Shown here piece after piece: positions 26,236 to 37,538 of a DNA stretch of 64,000 nucleotides. Every line of letters starts with the position of its first letter. Position 1 is the stretch's first letter. Source of the DNA: Ophioderma brevispina (taxonomy: Eukaryota > Echinodermata > Ophiuroidea > Amphilepidida > Ophiodermatidae); contig JAMKCH010035290.1 of assembly GCA_023653785.1 (NCBI GenBank), forward strand, positions 16,087 through 80,086, in the 5' to 3' direction. Position numbers and translations under genes: made by a program. Under the pieces are notes generated by a model. That model saw only the letters and a list, made by a program, of their open reading frames with translations, was not told the origin of the DNA and ran no database searches.

Positions 26236-26874
26236 CTTCCCAATGTTACATGTATTCTTTTGGGAATTGTGAAATTGTAAAGTTATTTATGTTATATCAC
26301 TGAAGCAGTACTTTAAACCTATTTTTATTTTAATTTCCAATAAAGAATGTCTTGAAGTTAATTTTCAATAGAAACTGTGTTGATATCAGAATAGCCGAAA
26401 CTGGACCAACAGGTTTTTCAAGTTTATCATACCATTATGTAGATCCCTCGATTTTCATTGGATAATCGCCTCAATTTACTGACTAGATATATCCCGTATC
26501 ACCCCCTCGGAGCGCGTCTCAGCGTCCGTATCATGTCAATTAGGAACTGCGCATGCGTGACCATGCATCATGAGAACAAAAATTCGGCGTTCATTTTTTT
26601 TTTTTGACGTAAATCGCTGCTCTAATTTGGCGATTTTTAGCATTGTTGAACCGAGTTGGAACAAGATTTCGGCATAATTGCTCTCGCATACGCTAAAAGA
26701 CTTTAAAATAGATCAATAATTTTGTTTATGAATCAGAAAAAGATGATTTTTAGGGCTGTTTATTTTCAGAGATTCTTGTCGCTAAAAATTCGTCACCCTT
26801 TTGTGAATCACCCTTAGCATTTTCTTAGGCCCTATGTTTGTGCTTATTTTGTTCTGCTTGGGTATGATAAAATC

Positions 26875-27006
26875 GTTATTAGGTGAGTTTTGAGGTGACA
26901 CGGGTTTATATCTAGTCTCGGATTCTGTATCTGGGCTCGGGCTGCGCCCTCGCCCGATACAGACTCCTCGACTAGATCCGTATCACCCCAAAACTCACCT
27001 AATAAC
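26875..27006. repeat. Inverted repeat with about 40 bp arms
   Basis: GTTATTAGGTGAGTTTTGAG on the left is mirrored by CAAAACTCACCTAATAAC on the right, with CTAGTC/GACTAG further in. The central 45 bp is GC-rich and itself partly palindromic (GGGCTCGGGC and GCGCCCTCGCCC). A diverged half-copy of the right arm (GACTAGATATATCCCGTATC) lies near 26480. Confidence 0.65.
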
Positions 27007-27825
27007 TAATAGTCTCAGATAATTGGCCATACCTCCCGAACCAGACCCCCATATTACACCAACTAAAAATCTCATGAAAGCTGGAACATTCCTAAAAAGG
27101 AATCTGTTAACGTCTAGTTGAGATTAACTTAAGTTTTGGCGCAAAATAATCTTTGACTGTATTTTTTGGGACAGTCTGTAGAGCATCTCGTGCTTGGCGG
27201 TTTGACATCTTGTGAGTTTAGTGCTTCCCAACTAAACCGTTTCTGGTCACCATATGTAGGTTTTGACATTGTAGACACTGTCTACTCATGCGAGTGATAG
27301 CGGCCTTAAAGCCACCATCAGCTATTTTTTAAGGATGCAAACGAACAATGCCCTCATTTTTTGTCGAAGTTTAAATTTTGCATTATTAAATTTGCAATTG
27401 CTGTCGTAAATTTCCTTTCCAGTGGTAAAGCTGAAAACAACAGAGTTTTTAATACGGAGTTTTTTAAATACGGAATTTTTAAATACGGAGCTTTTTTGTA
27501 TAAACATCTCGACGTCCCGACATTTATGACATCATGAACTAGTAAAAACACTATAACGAGCTGTAATTCCCGTTTAAACAAAGAACTATATATTATTTAT
27601 TGATATGACGCAAGACTATAAATTGAGAGGCAGAGGGCATTTGAAAAAATGGATTGTGGCTTAAAATGCAATCGAACCTATGCCATAGTGACCTGTTCTC
27701 CACTTTTTCCAATCAAACGTAATTAAAACATTTAAGTTTTACAAGGAACATTGAAGGTATTCCGAATATTTAAAATATTACTTGAACATGTTTTTGGACT
27801 AATTTTGAGTATATTTTATCATTTG

Positions 27826-27925
27826 TTTTTTTTTTTATTTTTTTTTTTATTTTTTTATTTATTTATTTATTTATTTATTTATTATTTATTTATTTATTTA
27901 TTTATTATTTATTTTTTTATTTAAA
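27826..27925. repeat. T-rich TTTA microsatellite
   Basis: A run of T followed by (TTTA)n and ATTTATTT variants. It ends 15 bp from the donor of the EGF exon at 27941 and lies in the intron that follows that exon. Confidence 0.9.
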
Positions 27926-27940
27926 TGTGGCTTCCCTTAC

Positions 27941-28036
27941 CATGTTGACAGTAATCCCCAGAAAATTGTTCGGGACATTGGCATTCATCTGGATTTATGC
28001 AAACGCCTCCATTCTCACACTCACGGTCACATTCAG
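27941..28036 (-). CDS. Exon: EGF-like domain
   Basis: This 96 nt phase 1-1 exon encodes one compact EGF module: ECDRECENGG, VCINPDECQC, PEQFSGDYCQHG. Six cysteines are spaced C-x3-C-x5-C-x5-C-x-C-x8-C, the short form typical of tenascin- or Delta-like EGF repeats, and no calcium-binding D-x-D/N-E motif is present. The acceptor is tgttttcag and the donor GTAAGG. The long TTTA-rich tract lies immediately past the donor. Confidence 0.9.
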
Positions 28037-28223
28037 CTGAAAACAATATTGTCACGCTCATTTTATTATATAAACATGTTGGTGAACATAGAAACCTAAC
28101 AATTAATATAAAACCATCAATATTAGCACAGTAATGAATAGGGTTTTGCAACTCGCATTATCGCTTTATTTCCTACTATGAGTATGCAAGTGTCAGACTT
28201 AGGTATTCTTGTTCTTTACCTAC

Positions 28224-28463
28224 CGTCATCGTTAATAATTATAACTGTTGCTTTACTTGGAGCGCACAATTCATCTTCCGATATGGTGCTAGATAAAACT
28301 ACTTGGAATCTCTCTGTTAGTTCATAGTTGCCATCATTACCAATGGTGATTTTCATCGAGGCTGCTGTTTGGTCACGAGCAAATGTCAAACTGAATGGGG
28401 CAATGCTTACAAAGTCTCGCCTTGATCCTACAGAAACGGCCGTGTCATCCAATGTTTCAAACA
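28224..28463 (-). CDS. Exon: last Calx-beta C-half
   Basis: This 240 nt phase 1-1 exon encodes VFETLDDTAVSVGSRRDFVS, a FSLTFARDQ strand, KITIGNDGNYELTERFQVVL and the end ATVIIINDDG. The acidic GNDGNYELTE and INDDG positions match Calx-beta. The acceptor is tttatag and the donor GTAGGT. It is followed in phase by the EGF exon, so the Calx-beta array ends here. Confidence 0.82.
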
Positions 28464-28531
28464 CTATAAAATTGCAAGTTATTTAACAAAAGTATAATTT
28501 TATATCTAATAAATTCAATGTTATGTCGAGA

Positions 28532-28568
28532 TGATGATGCATGATGATGATGATGATGATGATGATGA
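28532..28568. repeat. GAT/ATG trinucleotide microsatellite
   Basis: About twelve near-perfect GAT repeats starting just downstream of GTCGAGATGATGATGC. It sits in the long intron before the last Calx-beta exon. Confidence 0.9.
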
Positions 28569-29003
28569 CAAATTTGCTTATTTTATGATAACGCATTTTT
28601 TAGCATTGTCGTTAGCAGGTATGGTTAACTAGACTATTACCAACACAACTTTGCAAAAATATCAAAATTTGAAAATGGGAGGGTCCTCTTCAAAAATGTG
28701 CTGTTATTGCTTTAATATAATTTGATCGCGAGTCATATTACTTTATGACTAGATATGCCGAAATCGATGAACAATTTACCATCAGTAAAATTATTATCAT
28801 TATTTATTCACACTTATGTTATTATTATCCGCAGTAGTAATAGTCTAACAACAACTACCAAATGAGGATGCTTCCCGTAAAACCATCTCTTAATACGTCA
28901 CAAAGATTTCTCCTCTCTTTCATGAACAGTATACTCAGATTTGGCAAAACAATAGGGTACGTAATAAACAACAAAACACCCAACTTCTTAGCCATAAAGG
29001 ATG

Positions 29004-29160
29004 TTGTGGTGGTGCTGGTTGTGGTGGGGGATTGGTGGTGGTGGTGTTACTTACCTATATGTAATAGTATGTAGTAGTAGGTAGTAGTAGTAGTAGTATA
29101 GTATAGTAGTAGTAGTAGTAGTAGTAGTCCGCAGTAGTAGTGCATAGTGGTAGTAGTAGT
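29004..29160. repeat. GGT and GTA trinucleotide repeats
   Basis: A GGT-rich run (29004-29045) is followed by interrupted (GTA)n from 29065 to 29160. Open frames through it encode homopolymer-like Val, Tyr or Thr and are not genes. Confidence 0.9.
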
Positions 29161-29912
29161 TGTGTTTATACACTTCATTTTTACGTTGTCTCCTCTTCTT
29201 TCTAATTTTCTCTACTCCCCGCCCCGTTACCCCATATCCTTTATTATTCACCATCTTCATTTTCGATCAGTTACTTGCGACGGTGCTAGGGTGGCCAATC
29301 TCCCACCTTTTAATTGGAAAGGCGTATTTGAAAACTTTCGATTGACATTCAAAACGTTGTCATCTAGAATAGGGATTTTGAAAGTAAATTACGATCTCCA
29401 ACGGAAAAGACTATTGTCACGATAGAATGGTGTAGTCCAGCGACTCGTCGGCAGTAACAATCTGATGTTTCTACCTTAATGTGCAAGGAGAGGAGAGAGA
29501 GGTGGGGTTGGTTTCACGTTAGATGTTTAGTACAAGTACGAATGATAAAGGTTTACAATTACTATTTCGGAGTTTATTTGAGCAAATTATAAAAAAAAAC
29601 GACAATAACGAGAGAACCCAACAAAAGATATACAAGCTGGTACAAGACACCCCGAAAAGATTTTCTTGAGCATCCTCTCAACAAAGATGAAATAATGACA
29701 GAAATGGGATTTTGTATGCCAATGATTTGCAGAGCCAGACAATCATTGCAGTCAATACATCAAAATAAGATAATTATAGATTAAGGATGGATGCCGATTT
29801 AAAATATTAAAATAATGTAATATGAATGTGAGGAACAATAAGAAAAAAGGTAACAAACTGATATGTGGCACCATTTGCCAAATAGAATTTAAAGCAGCAG
29901 CAACACGTTCTT

Positions 29913-30085
29913 AAAGTGCACGAGAGGATTTTGAGACAACCAAATATTGTGCATAATAGTAATTCATCGAGATTAGACACTCAATAGATTTATTACCTTG
30001 TATTTGGCTACAGAATGTTTGAAAGAGAGGAAAACAAGTTGATTTTGATTTGCTCTTATTTCAATATAAAACATGGCCTCATACA
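29913..30085. repeat. Dispersed repeat B, copy 3
   Basis: This 5' part of the repeat contains AAAGTGCACGAGAGGATTTT, CCAAATATTGTGCATAAT, TTGTATTTGGCTACAGAA and ATTTCAATATAAAACATGG. It stops where copy 2 continues, so it is truncated. Confidence 0.5.
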
Positions 30086-30860
30086 CACGGCCCAACGTGA
30101 ATTTAATAATAATACTTATAGCAGAGAATAATATAGCGCCTTATGCTATTTGCCTCTAAGCGCTTTCAAAAATGGCCGCTGATCACTGTGGCCCAACAAT
30201 AACATAACCATTTAGCATCATTTCTAGGGATGCAGTAGATTAGGATCAGCGCTTTACATTATCAGCAAAAACATACATCGAGAATAATCGATATCCCAAA
30301 TAAGCATGGGTAAATCGGGAAAAATAAGCGATTAATTCTCGTCCAGGGAAATTACAAGAATAGCCGAATCTCACAGGGCTCGAAAGCATGCCTATACGCA
30401 TGGATGGGCACAATACACTGGAGTCAAGCGCTTACCTGATTGAGCTCTCTTGTCCGCTATTAATTTGACATACTTTCGTGGTAAAAATATTATGCAGCTA
30501 AGAATTTGATATTACCATGACATTATGTCCTGCTTTCATAAAGTGTTTTTACCTTTCCAAAAACAAATGATTTCTGAATGGTACATTTTCTGGCACATTC
30601 CATATGGTCATACCATATGGGGCCCTTTTCGATTTTTTTTTGGCTGGCGGGGCCATCTGGATCTGTCGTTTGCTGACGGTGAAACAACGTAATATGATGA
30701 TCTTAATTCTTTATAAATTGAGTCTGCATTACATTCTTCCATGAACAGTTTTAGTTATTTATTCCTTATATTTTTGAACAGTAACTGATCAATCAATATG
30801 AAAGGAATGACTCTGAGGATCGGGTATTATCCCAAATGTTTCCTTCGATGACGAAATCAT

Positions 30861-31050
30861 TATGAGCTAGTAAAATCTCAATTCTCTTGGCACAGTTCAG
30901 TACCTCCATTCACCAGTGTATTTAGAAAATACACCCCCTGGTTTTTGTGACATGATATATGATACCAGATCACACAAGGCCAGTTCATGTCAATGTATGT
31001 ACAAGTACAACCCACTGAACTGTGTCCTTGGAGGATGAGCATATTGTTTC
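30861..31050. repeat. Dispersed repeat C, copy 2
   Basis: It is nearly identical to copy 1 over its whole length, including CAATGTATGTACAAGTACAA and the end GGATGAGCATATTG. It lies 40 bp from the donor of the Calx-beta exon at 31.1 kb. Confidence 0.65.
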
Positions 31051-31090
31051 TTAGAGTGAATATGCAAAGAGTTTAGAAGGAGCTACGTAC

Positions 31091-31195
31091 CTACTTGTGC
31101 AGGTTTGGTTAAGTAGCCTGACCTTACAACTGTAATAGAAACCTCAAAACCATTTTCCAAGACGGTGTATGTTGGTTGCCCAAAATATATCAGAG
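31091..31195 (-). CDS. Exon: Calx-beta N-half
   Basis: This 105 nt phase 1-1 exon runs from acceptor aatttcag to donor GTACGT. It encodes LIYFGQPTYTVLENGFEVSI and then TVVRSGYLTKPAQVG. The YTVLENG core and the RSGYLT turn are Calx-beta N-half features. It is the last N-half exon of the array and joins to the C-half at 28.2-28.5 kb. Confidence 0.78.
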
Positions 31196-32185
31196 CTGAA
31201 ATTGATATAAAAAGATCATATGCAATTAATTTACATGTTTTTTAAGAATTGGCAGGGAATCGTCGCGCAACAGCATAGAGGTCCTAGCTGTTTTAATCGA
31301 TTGGCTAGAAAAGAACGACGACGACAACAACAACAACAACAATCGACAGGTGCCCTATACCGTAATGCAACCTTGGGAAAATGGGGTGAAAAAAATGAAA
31401 ATAACAGCCGTTCTAATTTGCTCCTGTCCTACAAAGTTCAGCATTACAGTTGATTACGTCAGAGGCAGGTGCCCTATTGCATCTGTCGATTTAAAAATGC
31501 TGTCCACACATAAACGTCCAGATTGAAGAAACAGATTAACATCATGGACCTTTCAGATACAGTATCTTTTTCCTCCTAACATACGTTGTTTCTTCTATTT
31601 CTTATATTTTTCACATTGCAATTTGAAAGCAATATTCTTATAATTCCTTCACATGGTACAATGTTAGAATATTATTCACACTGCAATTTATACGCAATAA
31701 TCGTATAATTTCTACAAATGTTACAATCAAGTGGATCTCTTGGGAAACAAAACATGATGATCGAATCCCCGAACACCTTCCCCTCCCATTCAGGGCCACC
31801 ACTATCATAGCAAAGGATGATCAAAATCCCATAATGCATTTAATCATATAAATTTATTTCATGATTTCAGTTTAAGTTAAATTTCCTGACGATCAGAGCG
31901 TTGCGTCCAAAGCGTTTCATCCAAAGCCACTACTATTTTATTTATTTGAAAGGACATTTTGACGCCTGAGTACTGGGGTCCGTTCCCTAAACTCGTGCGA
32001 AACCATACGTGTGTACTAACTCATGCGTATGTCCTACATAACAGACCTTTTTCATACCAGTTACACAGTGCTTTGGACAAATTGGTCCACTCAGGCATGA
32101 CATAGTATGCACGTAGATTTATATACGACTGAGTTTCGGAAACGGACCCCAGGTAGATAAGCTTAGATAGAAGTTTGCAACTCAC

Positions 32186-32413
32186 AATCGTCATCTTCTA
32201 TGTTCACACTGGCACATCTTATTACACCCAATTGCCCTTGAGTTGGATTATGAAGACGTATCTCAAACCACTCATTGTCTTCCACCAGATCATCGTCGGA
32301 GAGTGTGATTGTAAACTCTTTTGTATCCTCCCATGGTGCAAAGGCTATCTTGAAATTATGAATGCTATCGTAATCATGACCACTAAGTGCGGTTATATCG
32401 TTGGTGCTGACCT
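32186..32413 (-). CDS. Exon: Calx-beta C-half
   Basis: This 228 nt phase 1-1 exon encodes VSTNDITALSGHDYDSIH, then FTITLSDDDLVEDNEWFEIR, then LHNPTQGQLG and VNIEDDDC, between acceptor aatacag and donor GTGAGT. It has both acidic clusters expected in Calx-beta (SDDDLVEDNE and IEDDD). It contains no ATG near its start, so an ATG-to-stop search misses it. Confidence 0.82.
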
Positions 32414-33075
32414 CTGTATTGCAAAGTTTTTAGAATGTGAAAAGTTTGAACAAAGATGAAAAAGTGGACGAATTGAAGACTTAAAAATACAACAAAATAA
32501 AATATCAAAGGAATTAGAAGAATGAAACAATACAGACAATGTAGAGTAGAACAACAAAGAAAAGGGGAAGGTATTTTAAAATTTATGTTTAACATACCCA
32601 TAGTTTATCTTTGTCATATCCCACAAGCCGTTGCAAAATGTTAAGTTACTTCACCTAAGCAAATTATACCTTTATTTCATTATTATGTATACAAAAGGCA
32701 AGTTAAACATGCGCAGTTAGTAAATTTAAAAGTATAATAATTTTAAATGACGTTAATGTGGTTTGTGTGTTTTAATATTCGGTACAAAGGTCTTTTGACC
32801 TCTAAAACTGAAAAGAATACTCCACTAGCCAATATTTTACATTTGTAGTATCTTGAGCTATAAGTTATTGCTAGATGGTAGATGACTCTGTACTTTGGAG
32901 GTGGTTGTGTGTAGGTATCTATGTTGCAAACATCGATTTATACAATCACCTGGTACTCTGGGGTGCAGAGTAAAATTATCTGAATGTCACACTGAATTGT
33001 AGCTTTTATGTCTATACCATTTGTTTGAATATTACCACAAGATTTTACATTAAATTACAAATTAGTCCACCATAC

Positions 33076-33186
33076 CTACTGATCCTGCAGAAAGAGTGTG
33101 TCCAATTCGCAAAACATGTATAGTAAGGGATTCTGTTGCTTCCCTTTGACTCAGGTGGTAGAGTGCTTTTTCCAGGAAATAATACC
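33076..33186 (-). CDS. Exon: Calx-beta N-half
   Basis: This 111 nt phase 1-1 exon follows acceptor tttttttcag and ends at donor GTATGG. It encodes YYFLEKALYHLSQREATESL, then TIHVLRIGHTLSAGSVG. The pattern aromatic-E-x3-Y-x-L-x2-RE-x5-L-T matches sister exons. It joins in phase to the C-half at 32.2-32.4 kb. The tRNA-like sequence at 33.3 kb lies in the intron just upstream. Confidence 0.72.
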
Positions 33187-33306
33187 CTGAAAAAAATGTA
33201 AGAAATGCGGAGGAGGAGAAGTATTTCATTTATATACCTGTAGGTCTCGCCGAAAAATTTTGTGCACAACACAAGTAGCAATAAGTGCTGCACATTTATA
33301 TCTACC

Positions 33307-33379
33307 GACGTGTTGGCCAAGTGGTTAAAGCGTTCGCCTCACAGTTGAAAGGTCGCGGGTTCGAATCCCGGCCAGGTCA
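33307..33379 (+). repeat. tRNA-like sequence, probable SINE head
   Basis: The sequence has a perfect Pol III A box (TGGCCAAGTGG, 33314-33324) and B box (GGTTCGAATCC, 33358-33368) at tRNA spacing and folds roughly as a tRNA. The acceptor stem has two mismatches (positions 4 and 7), the anticodon stem has a mismatch, and the first T-stem pair is G-G. This looks like a tRNA-derived SINE head or tRNA pseudogene rather than a working tRNA. No intact 3' tail was found. Confidence 0.6.
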
Positions 33380-33407
33380 TACCAAAGACTTTAAAAATGG
33401 CACCTAC

Positions 33408-33525
33408 ACTGTAAAAACTCCGGTGTTGAATATGCAACACCAGGTCAGTGTTAAGCTTGTCAGTGTTAATTTCTGGTGTTAAAGTTTAGGATTTAACACT
33501 GCTTGGTGTTGCGCAGCCCTACTTT
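33408..33525. mobile_element. Possible MITE rich in GGTGTT/AACACC
   Basis: It begins CACTGTAAAAACTCCGGTG and contains alternating GGTGTT and AACACC motifs (for example GCAACACCAGG, TCTGGTGTTAAAG, TTGGTGTTGC), giving several short hairpins. It directly follows the tRNA-like block, so it might also be the body of the same SINE. Confidence 0.35.
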
Positions 33526-34194
33526 ACTTATGTACATCCTTTAAAGCACGATCATGTCAGTTTATATTATCTGTAGGCCTTTATATCATCAAATTGTTTA
33601 ACACTTTGGGTCACTTAGCCCAGATTCGCTTCAGCGGTTCCATTGTTTTAGCGCAGTGAAGTTGAAATATTGCTCAAAGCTTTAGCAATTCTGACTGGAG
33701 CCTGCTCTAAATTTCCAGCTGGAGTGTCTCGCCTCGAGGTCGTTTTTCAATGAAACTGCAACCCGATATCATTGCTTTTTTAGGGATTAAATGTCATATG
33801 GATCAATGTCTGCTGCAGAAGCAGTTTTAATACAAGTGATTCGGTGCCTGTTTCTCTTTGTAGCAAACGCTATCATACGGTATGAGACCTATAACAATTG
33901 CATGTTTGAGATTGAGGGACAGATTCCGAGATATTCTCAAACATATGCTATATCTGGCGGTATAGGACCTACTTAGCAATTGCATGTTAGAAAAAAAAAT
34001 CCTGAACAAAAACAACAACAAACAGGTATGCAAATAAAAATTAAATTAAAAAAATCAAATATAAATATAAAGCAAAGTTCCAGAAAAAAAATTAAAGAGA
34101 TTTACATATCCAAATAAAAAAAATCAAGATATACACATTTTTAAAATTCAACGAAAAATTTTAATGTACAAAAATACTGCAAGTAAACTTACGT

Positions 34195-34411
34195 TATCCC
34201 CCTGACAAGATGGTAGTCTGGAACATGACCTCAGATGACCTTTGACCTTGGTGCATGACCTTTGACATCACCCACACATGAAGGAAGCCCTATTGCACCT
34301 TAACCGCAAGTCTGGTGTAAATCCAAACTGGAACACACACACATACACACATACATACGGACATGCGCGCTATCGCAGTATCTCCCTACTGCTTTTCAAG
34401 CCAGGGGGATA
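34195..34411. mobile_element. Small element family E, copy 2
   Basis: TATCCCCCTGACAAG on the left mirrors CAAGCCAGGGGGATA on the right. Compared with copy 1 it carries an extra CA/ACAT-rich stretch near 34330-34360. It contains several TGACCTTTGACCTTGG-like direct repeats. It sits in the intron just downstream of the 34.6 kb Calx-beta exon. Confidence 0.65.
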
Positions 34412-34604
34412 AAAAATCAAAATGGAAAACATATAAATAAAAAGCATTACATTATAAATACATAAATTACATACAATAACAGAAAAACATAACAAATAAA
34501 ACGGTAACAGGCGGTATGCAAGTTTTAGATTCAAGGAATCATGTACCCCAGCTTTTAAGATCCTCTCGATATTTTTTAATAGAGGCTATAGCTTAAAATC
34601 CTAC

Positions 34605-34838
34605 CATCGTCATCAAATATGGTAAGAGTTGCTTTGTATAAGTTTCCAAGAGCTTCTCCTGTGCTCGGGTTACTCAACGTTAAAAACACAACTTCTTCTT
34701 TCTCCACAAGGTCGTCTTCACGAATTGTAATAGGTACTTCTACCCGATCAACTCTGGCATCGAATGGAACCACCATTGCCGTGCTAATCGGTTTATAGTC
34801 ATCTTCGTGTGTTGCAGTGCCGTTTTCGGTGGAGATTT
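34605..34838 (-). CDS. Exon: Calx-beta C-half, canonical
   Basis: This 234 nt phase 1-1 exon encodes ISTENGTATHEDDYKPIS, then VPITIREDDLVEKEEVVFLT, then LSNPSTGEALG and TLTIFDDDG. It is the most canonical Calx-beta C-half in the window, with the GTA..DDY start, the REDDLVEKEE calcium segment and the IFDDDG end. NGT near the start is a possible N-glycosylation site. The acceptor is gacacag and the donor GTAGGA. Confidence 0.85.
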
Positions 34839-35103
34839 CTGTGTCAAGCAATACAAGTAAATACATGAGGTAACACTTTTGCTGGCATAACGTTTTCAAT
34901 ATTCGAATGGGTCCTATAAAGGTACACATTTTGAAAACTTACAATGCAGAATAATGACTGCAATTAAAGAAATTATTAGTTTGTAAAGTTACCTTGTACT
35001 CCACAAGAATTTACCAAAGAGCTTTTAAATCAAGATTACTTGTTATTATATTATTCTGTTGTCACTTTTCTCTTTGCCATTATTGTATTAAATAGTTTAT
35101 TAC

Positions 35104-35211
35104 CAACAGTTCCCGGCAAAGTGATGTCGCCCTCTCTCCGTATTCCAACGTTGATTATAGATTCATGTTCCCACACAGTATACACCGCACATTCGAAGCT
35201 ATACCAGGTGG
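35104..35211 (-). CDS. Exon: Calx-beta N-half
   Basis: This 108 nt phase 1-1 exon runs from acceptor ttctgtag to donor GTAATA and encodes TWYSFECAVYTVWEHESIIN, then VGIRREGDITLPGTVG. The Y-x-V-x-E core and RREG turn are typical of the first half of a Calx-beta domain. It lies only 265 bp from its C-half partner, the shortest intron of the array. Confidence 0.78.
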
Positions 35212-35417
35212 CTACAGAAAGACAATAATTAGAAGAATTGACATCGTAAAAGGAATACTCACTCCAATGCGCATTCGTCAAGAAATGTTTCGTAGGCCTA
35301 CTTAATTGATAAAACAAATTTAAAAATACAATTATGAGGCATCTGAGGTATACAATTTAGCAATGAGGTGTACAATTTAGCAATCCTATTTAAATGCTGG
35401 AACCAGGTTGTTTCGCC

Positions 35418-35575
35418 ACACGCCAGGCCAGATTTACGCCATATAGGGCAGAAGCTCGTCATATCAGGGCAGATGCGCGCCATAACATGGCAGATTCGCG
35501 CTTTATCAAGGCTGATTTGCGCTTTATCAGGGCGGATGTACGCCAATCAGGGAAGATGCACGCCATGTCAGGGCA
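35418..35575. repeat. 21 bp tandem array, about seven units
   Basis: The unit is of the type CGCCATATCAGGGCAGATGCG with variation. Because 21 is a multiple of three, any open frame through it encodes a seven-residue repeat (such as ARHIRAD), which is a by-product rather than a gene. The array lies in the intron between the 35.66 and 35.2 kb exons. Confidence 0.7.
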
Positions 35576-35663
35576 TATAATGTTGACGCCCCACACAACA
35601 TTCCGAGTTTAATTTTACCATCGCTTATAAAATATAAGATAAAATAGCAATAATGGTAGTTAC

Positions 35664-35888
35664 GGTCTCGAATAATGATCATAGAGGTGCTCGGCGAATG
35701 CAATAGTCCAGTGGCAGAAGAAGAGGCTCCAATTGCTATAGATATAGAAAAGTCTTCCCAATGTTCTATGAGGTTATCGTAGGGTATGGTCAATGATTTG
35801 GTAGACGTTGTGTCCCCAATTGGAAAGTTGATGTCCAGATCACTCGGTAGCGAGTAGTCGATTGTATGCAAAGCCCTGCCATCATTTG
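35664..35888 (-). CDS. Exon: Calx-beta C-half
   Basis: This 225 nt phase 1-1 exon follows acceptor tctttcag. It encodes NDGRALHTIDYSLPSDLDIN, then SLTIPYDNLIEHWEDFSISI, and ends STSMIIIRD at donor GTAACT. The IDYSLPSD turn and NLIEHWEDF segment match Calx-beta. The usual DDD or DETG end is reduced to RD, so calcium binding at that edge may be weaker. The donor is less perfect than in neighbouring exons. Confidence 0.75.
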
Positions 35889-36180
35889 CTGAAAGAACTG
35901 TTAGATTGAACAACCAAAAGTGTTTTTCTTTATTAACAAGACCAAGTGTATCATTAGCGTAAACCGAGACATACACAGTTATAAAATCACAAAGTAGTGT
36001 TTATATGCAATGGCATTTTACAATTGTCAACAGTTGCTCAGTTGAAAAGATATCGTCCATTGGTTTGCACTTTATTTTGACATTTGAACATTATCACCTC
36101 AAGTAAAAGTCTTCGTTTTTATGGAATGAATTATGAATCATATTATATCGCAACACGTCAGGGATGGCTCAAACCACAAC

Positions 36181-36510
36181 TCAACCACCAATTTGCTTGC
36201 GGTTGATGGCGGTGTAACCGTGTTTAGTTGTTTGGAACAATGGGAACCTGTACGAACCTGGAAGAACCGGACGGAACCGGCAAGCAACCGGTGGTTAAGT
36301 TATGAAGCCAACCCTTACTGCTCATGCAGTTGAACAAATTTCAGGTGTTATCACCATCTTGATGTGCAGAGCCATTGTTAGGGGCGGCTTCGGCTGACTT
36401 GCGGTTCATAGCGGTGTAACCGTGTTTAATTGTTTGGAATAATGGAAACCTGTTAAAACCTGAAAGAACCGGCGGAACCGACATGCAACCGGTGGTTGAG
36501 TTATGAAGCA
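36181..36510. repeat. Two direct copies of a 110-120 bp inverted-repeat unit
   Basis: Copy A (36181-36308) and copy B (36396-36510) share TTGCGGTTGATGGCGGTGT (with changes), CCGTGTTTA, GAAAGAACCGG and CAACCGGTGGTTGAGTTATG. TCAACCACC at the left of copy A is mirrored by GGTGGTTAA at its right, so each unit may be a small inverted-repeat element. Confidence 0.55.
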
Positions 36511-36699
36511 ACCCCAAATACTTATAACATAATTTCCATGAGGCGAAATTGCACTTGGGTAATTTCAAAATTACATTATGAGCATATTTACTGAATAAAC
36601 ATGTACAACTGGATGTAAATTCTCACTATTTGCAATACAGTGCGCCACCAACGGTTGTCTTGGAGAGGCGGTTTTCCTGATGCATCATGGGAAAAACTC

Positions 36700-36975
36700 G
36701 ATATCCAGAACCCGCGTAATATAAGTAAGAAACTCATCCTTTCTGGTAATTTTAGTGAATAAAATGTGAAGGTAGCATCTTCACCGTGGTTGGGGTGGTT
36801 GCCACACAAGGATATTTTATGGTAAATTTTTGAAAATATTATGTAGAGTATGGCTCTATGTTTATGTAAAACTATATAGTTAATTGCCATCATTTAGAGC
36901 TGAAAAACACATGAAATCCGATATTTCTACCTTTTTAGCGCAAAATTTGATTTTCGCCTATTTTCTAATGTCAAG
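36700..36975. mobile_element. Family D copy 3 (internal fragment)
   Basis: Matches to copy 1 run from AAAATGTGAAGGTA through TATGGCTCTA, TTTAGAGCTGAAAA and ACATGAAATCCGATATTTC to GATTTTCGCCTA. Both termini are missing. It ends about 35 bp from the Calx-beta exon at 37.0 kb. Confidence 0.55.
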
Positions 36976-37009
36976 GTTTGTAACGAAATTCAGTCACGAT
37001 TTATCTTAC

Positions 37010-37111
37010 CGAGTCTATCAATTCTTCCTAGGTAGCCACCCCTGTGGAATACAACGTGCAGTGTCTTTCCTTCGTCTATTATGTACTGCTTCTCCTCAAT
37101 CCAAAAATATG
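37010..37111 (-). CDS. Exon: Calx-beta N-half
   Basis: This 102 nt phase 1-1 exon encodes YFWIEEKQYIIDEGKTLHVV and FHRGGYLGRIDRLG, between acceptor ttttacag and donor GTAAGATA. It is the shortest N-half exon of the set and joins in phase to the C-half at 35.7-35.9 kb. A dispersed repeat copy (36700-36975) ends a few tens of bases away in the next intron. Confidence 0.75.
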
Positions 37112-37538
37112 CTGTAAAATTAATCATGCCATCACTTTAATGAAAACAAGTTTGCGGTTTTCACGGTGACTGGATTTGGGTACATGTCAGCATGTGGGCC
37201 TAATTGAGACAAGGATTTTACAATTGCTCACCGATGTCCTCGAACGACATTTTCTAAAGACAATAATCTGATAAATTAAAACAGGTTTATTAAAAATGAC
37301 AAAAGTTCAAGCTGATGGAAATTCTAAATAGCCCTGCCCATACTTTATGGGGTGTGCCGACATATCTGTCGTGGTTCAACCCGAAAGAATAAAAAACTCG
37401 CAAAAACTGTAAAACTAACCAACATATTAATATAAAATTAATAAAATAAATGCAGCAACTATTTGGACTAAATAAAATTAGAACAAAAAAATAAATAATT
37501 AATATAACACATCATAATAGATTATAATTAAAACTCAC

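Noticed and set aside
33307..33379. Functional tRNA gene
   Set aside because: Acceptor, anticodon and T stems contain mismatches, and the anticodon would be read as CAC in an atypical body. It is better described as a SINE head or pseudogene.
35368..35612. Two overlapping plus-strand frames with seven-residue repeats
   Set aside because: They are by-products of the 21 bp tandem array in an intron; both frames stay open because the unit is a multiple of three.
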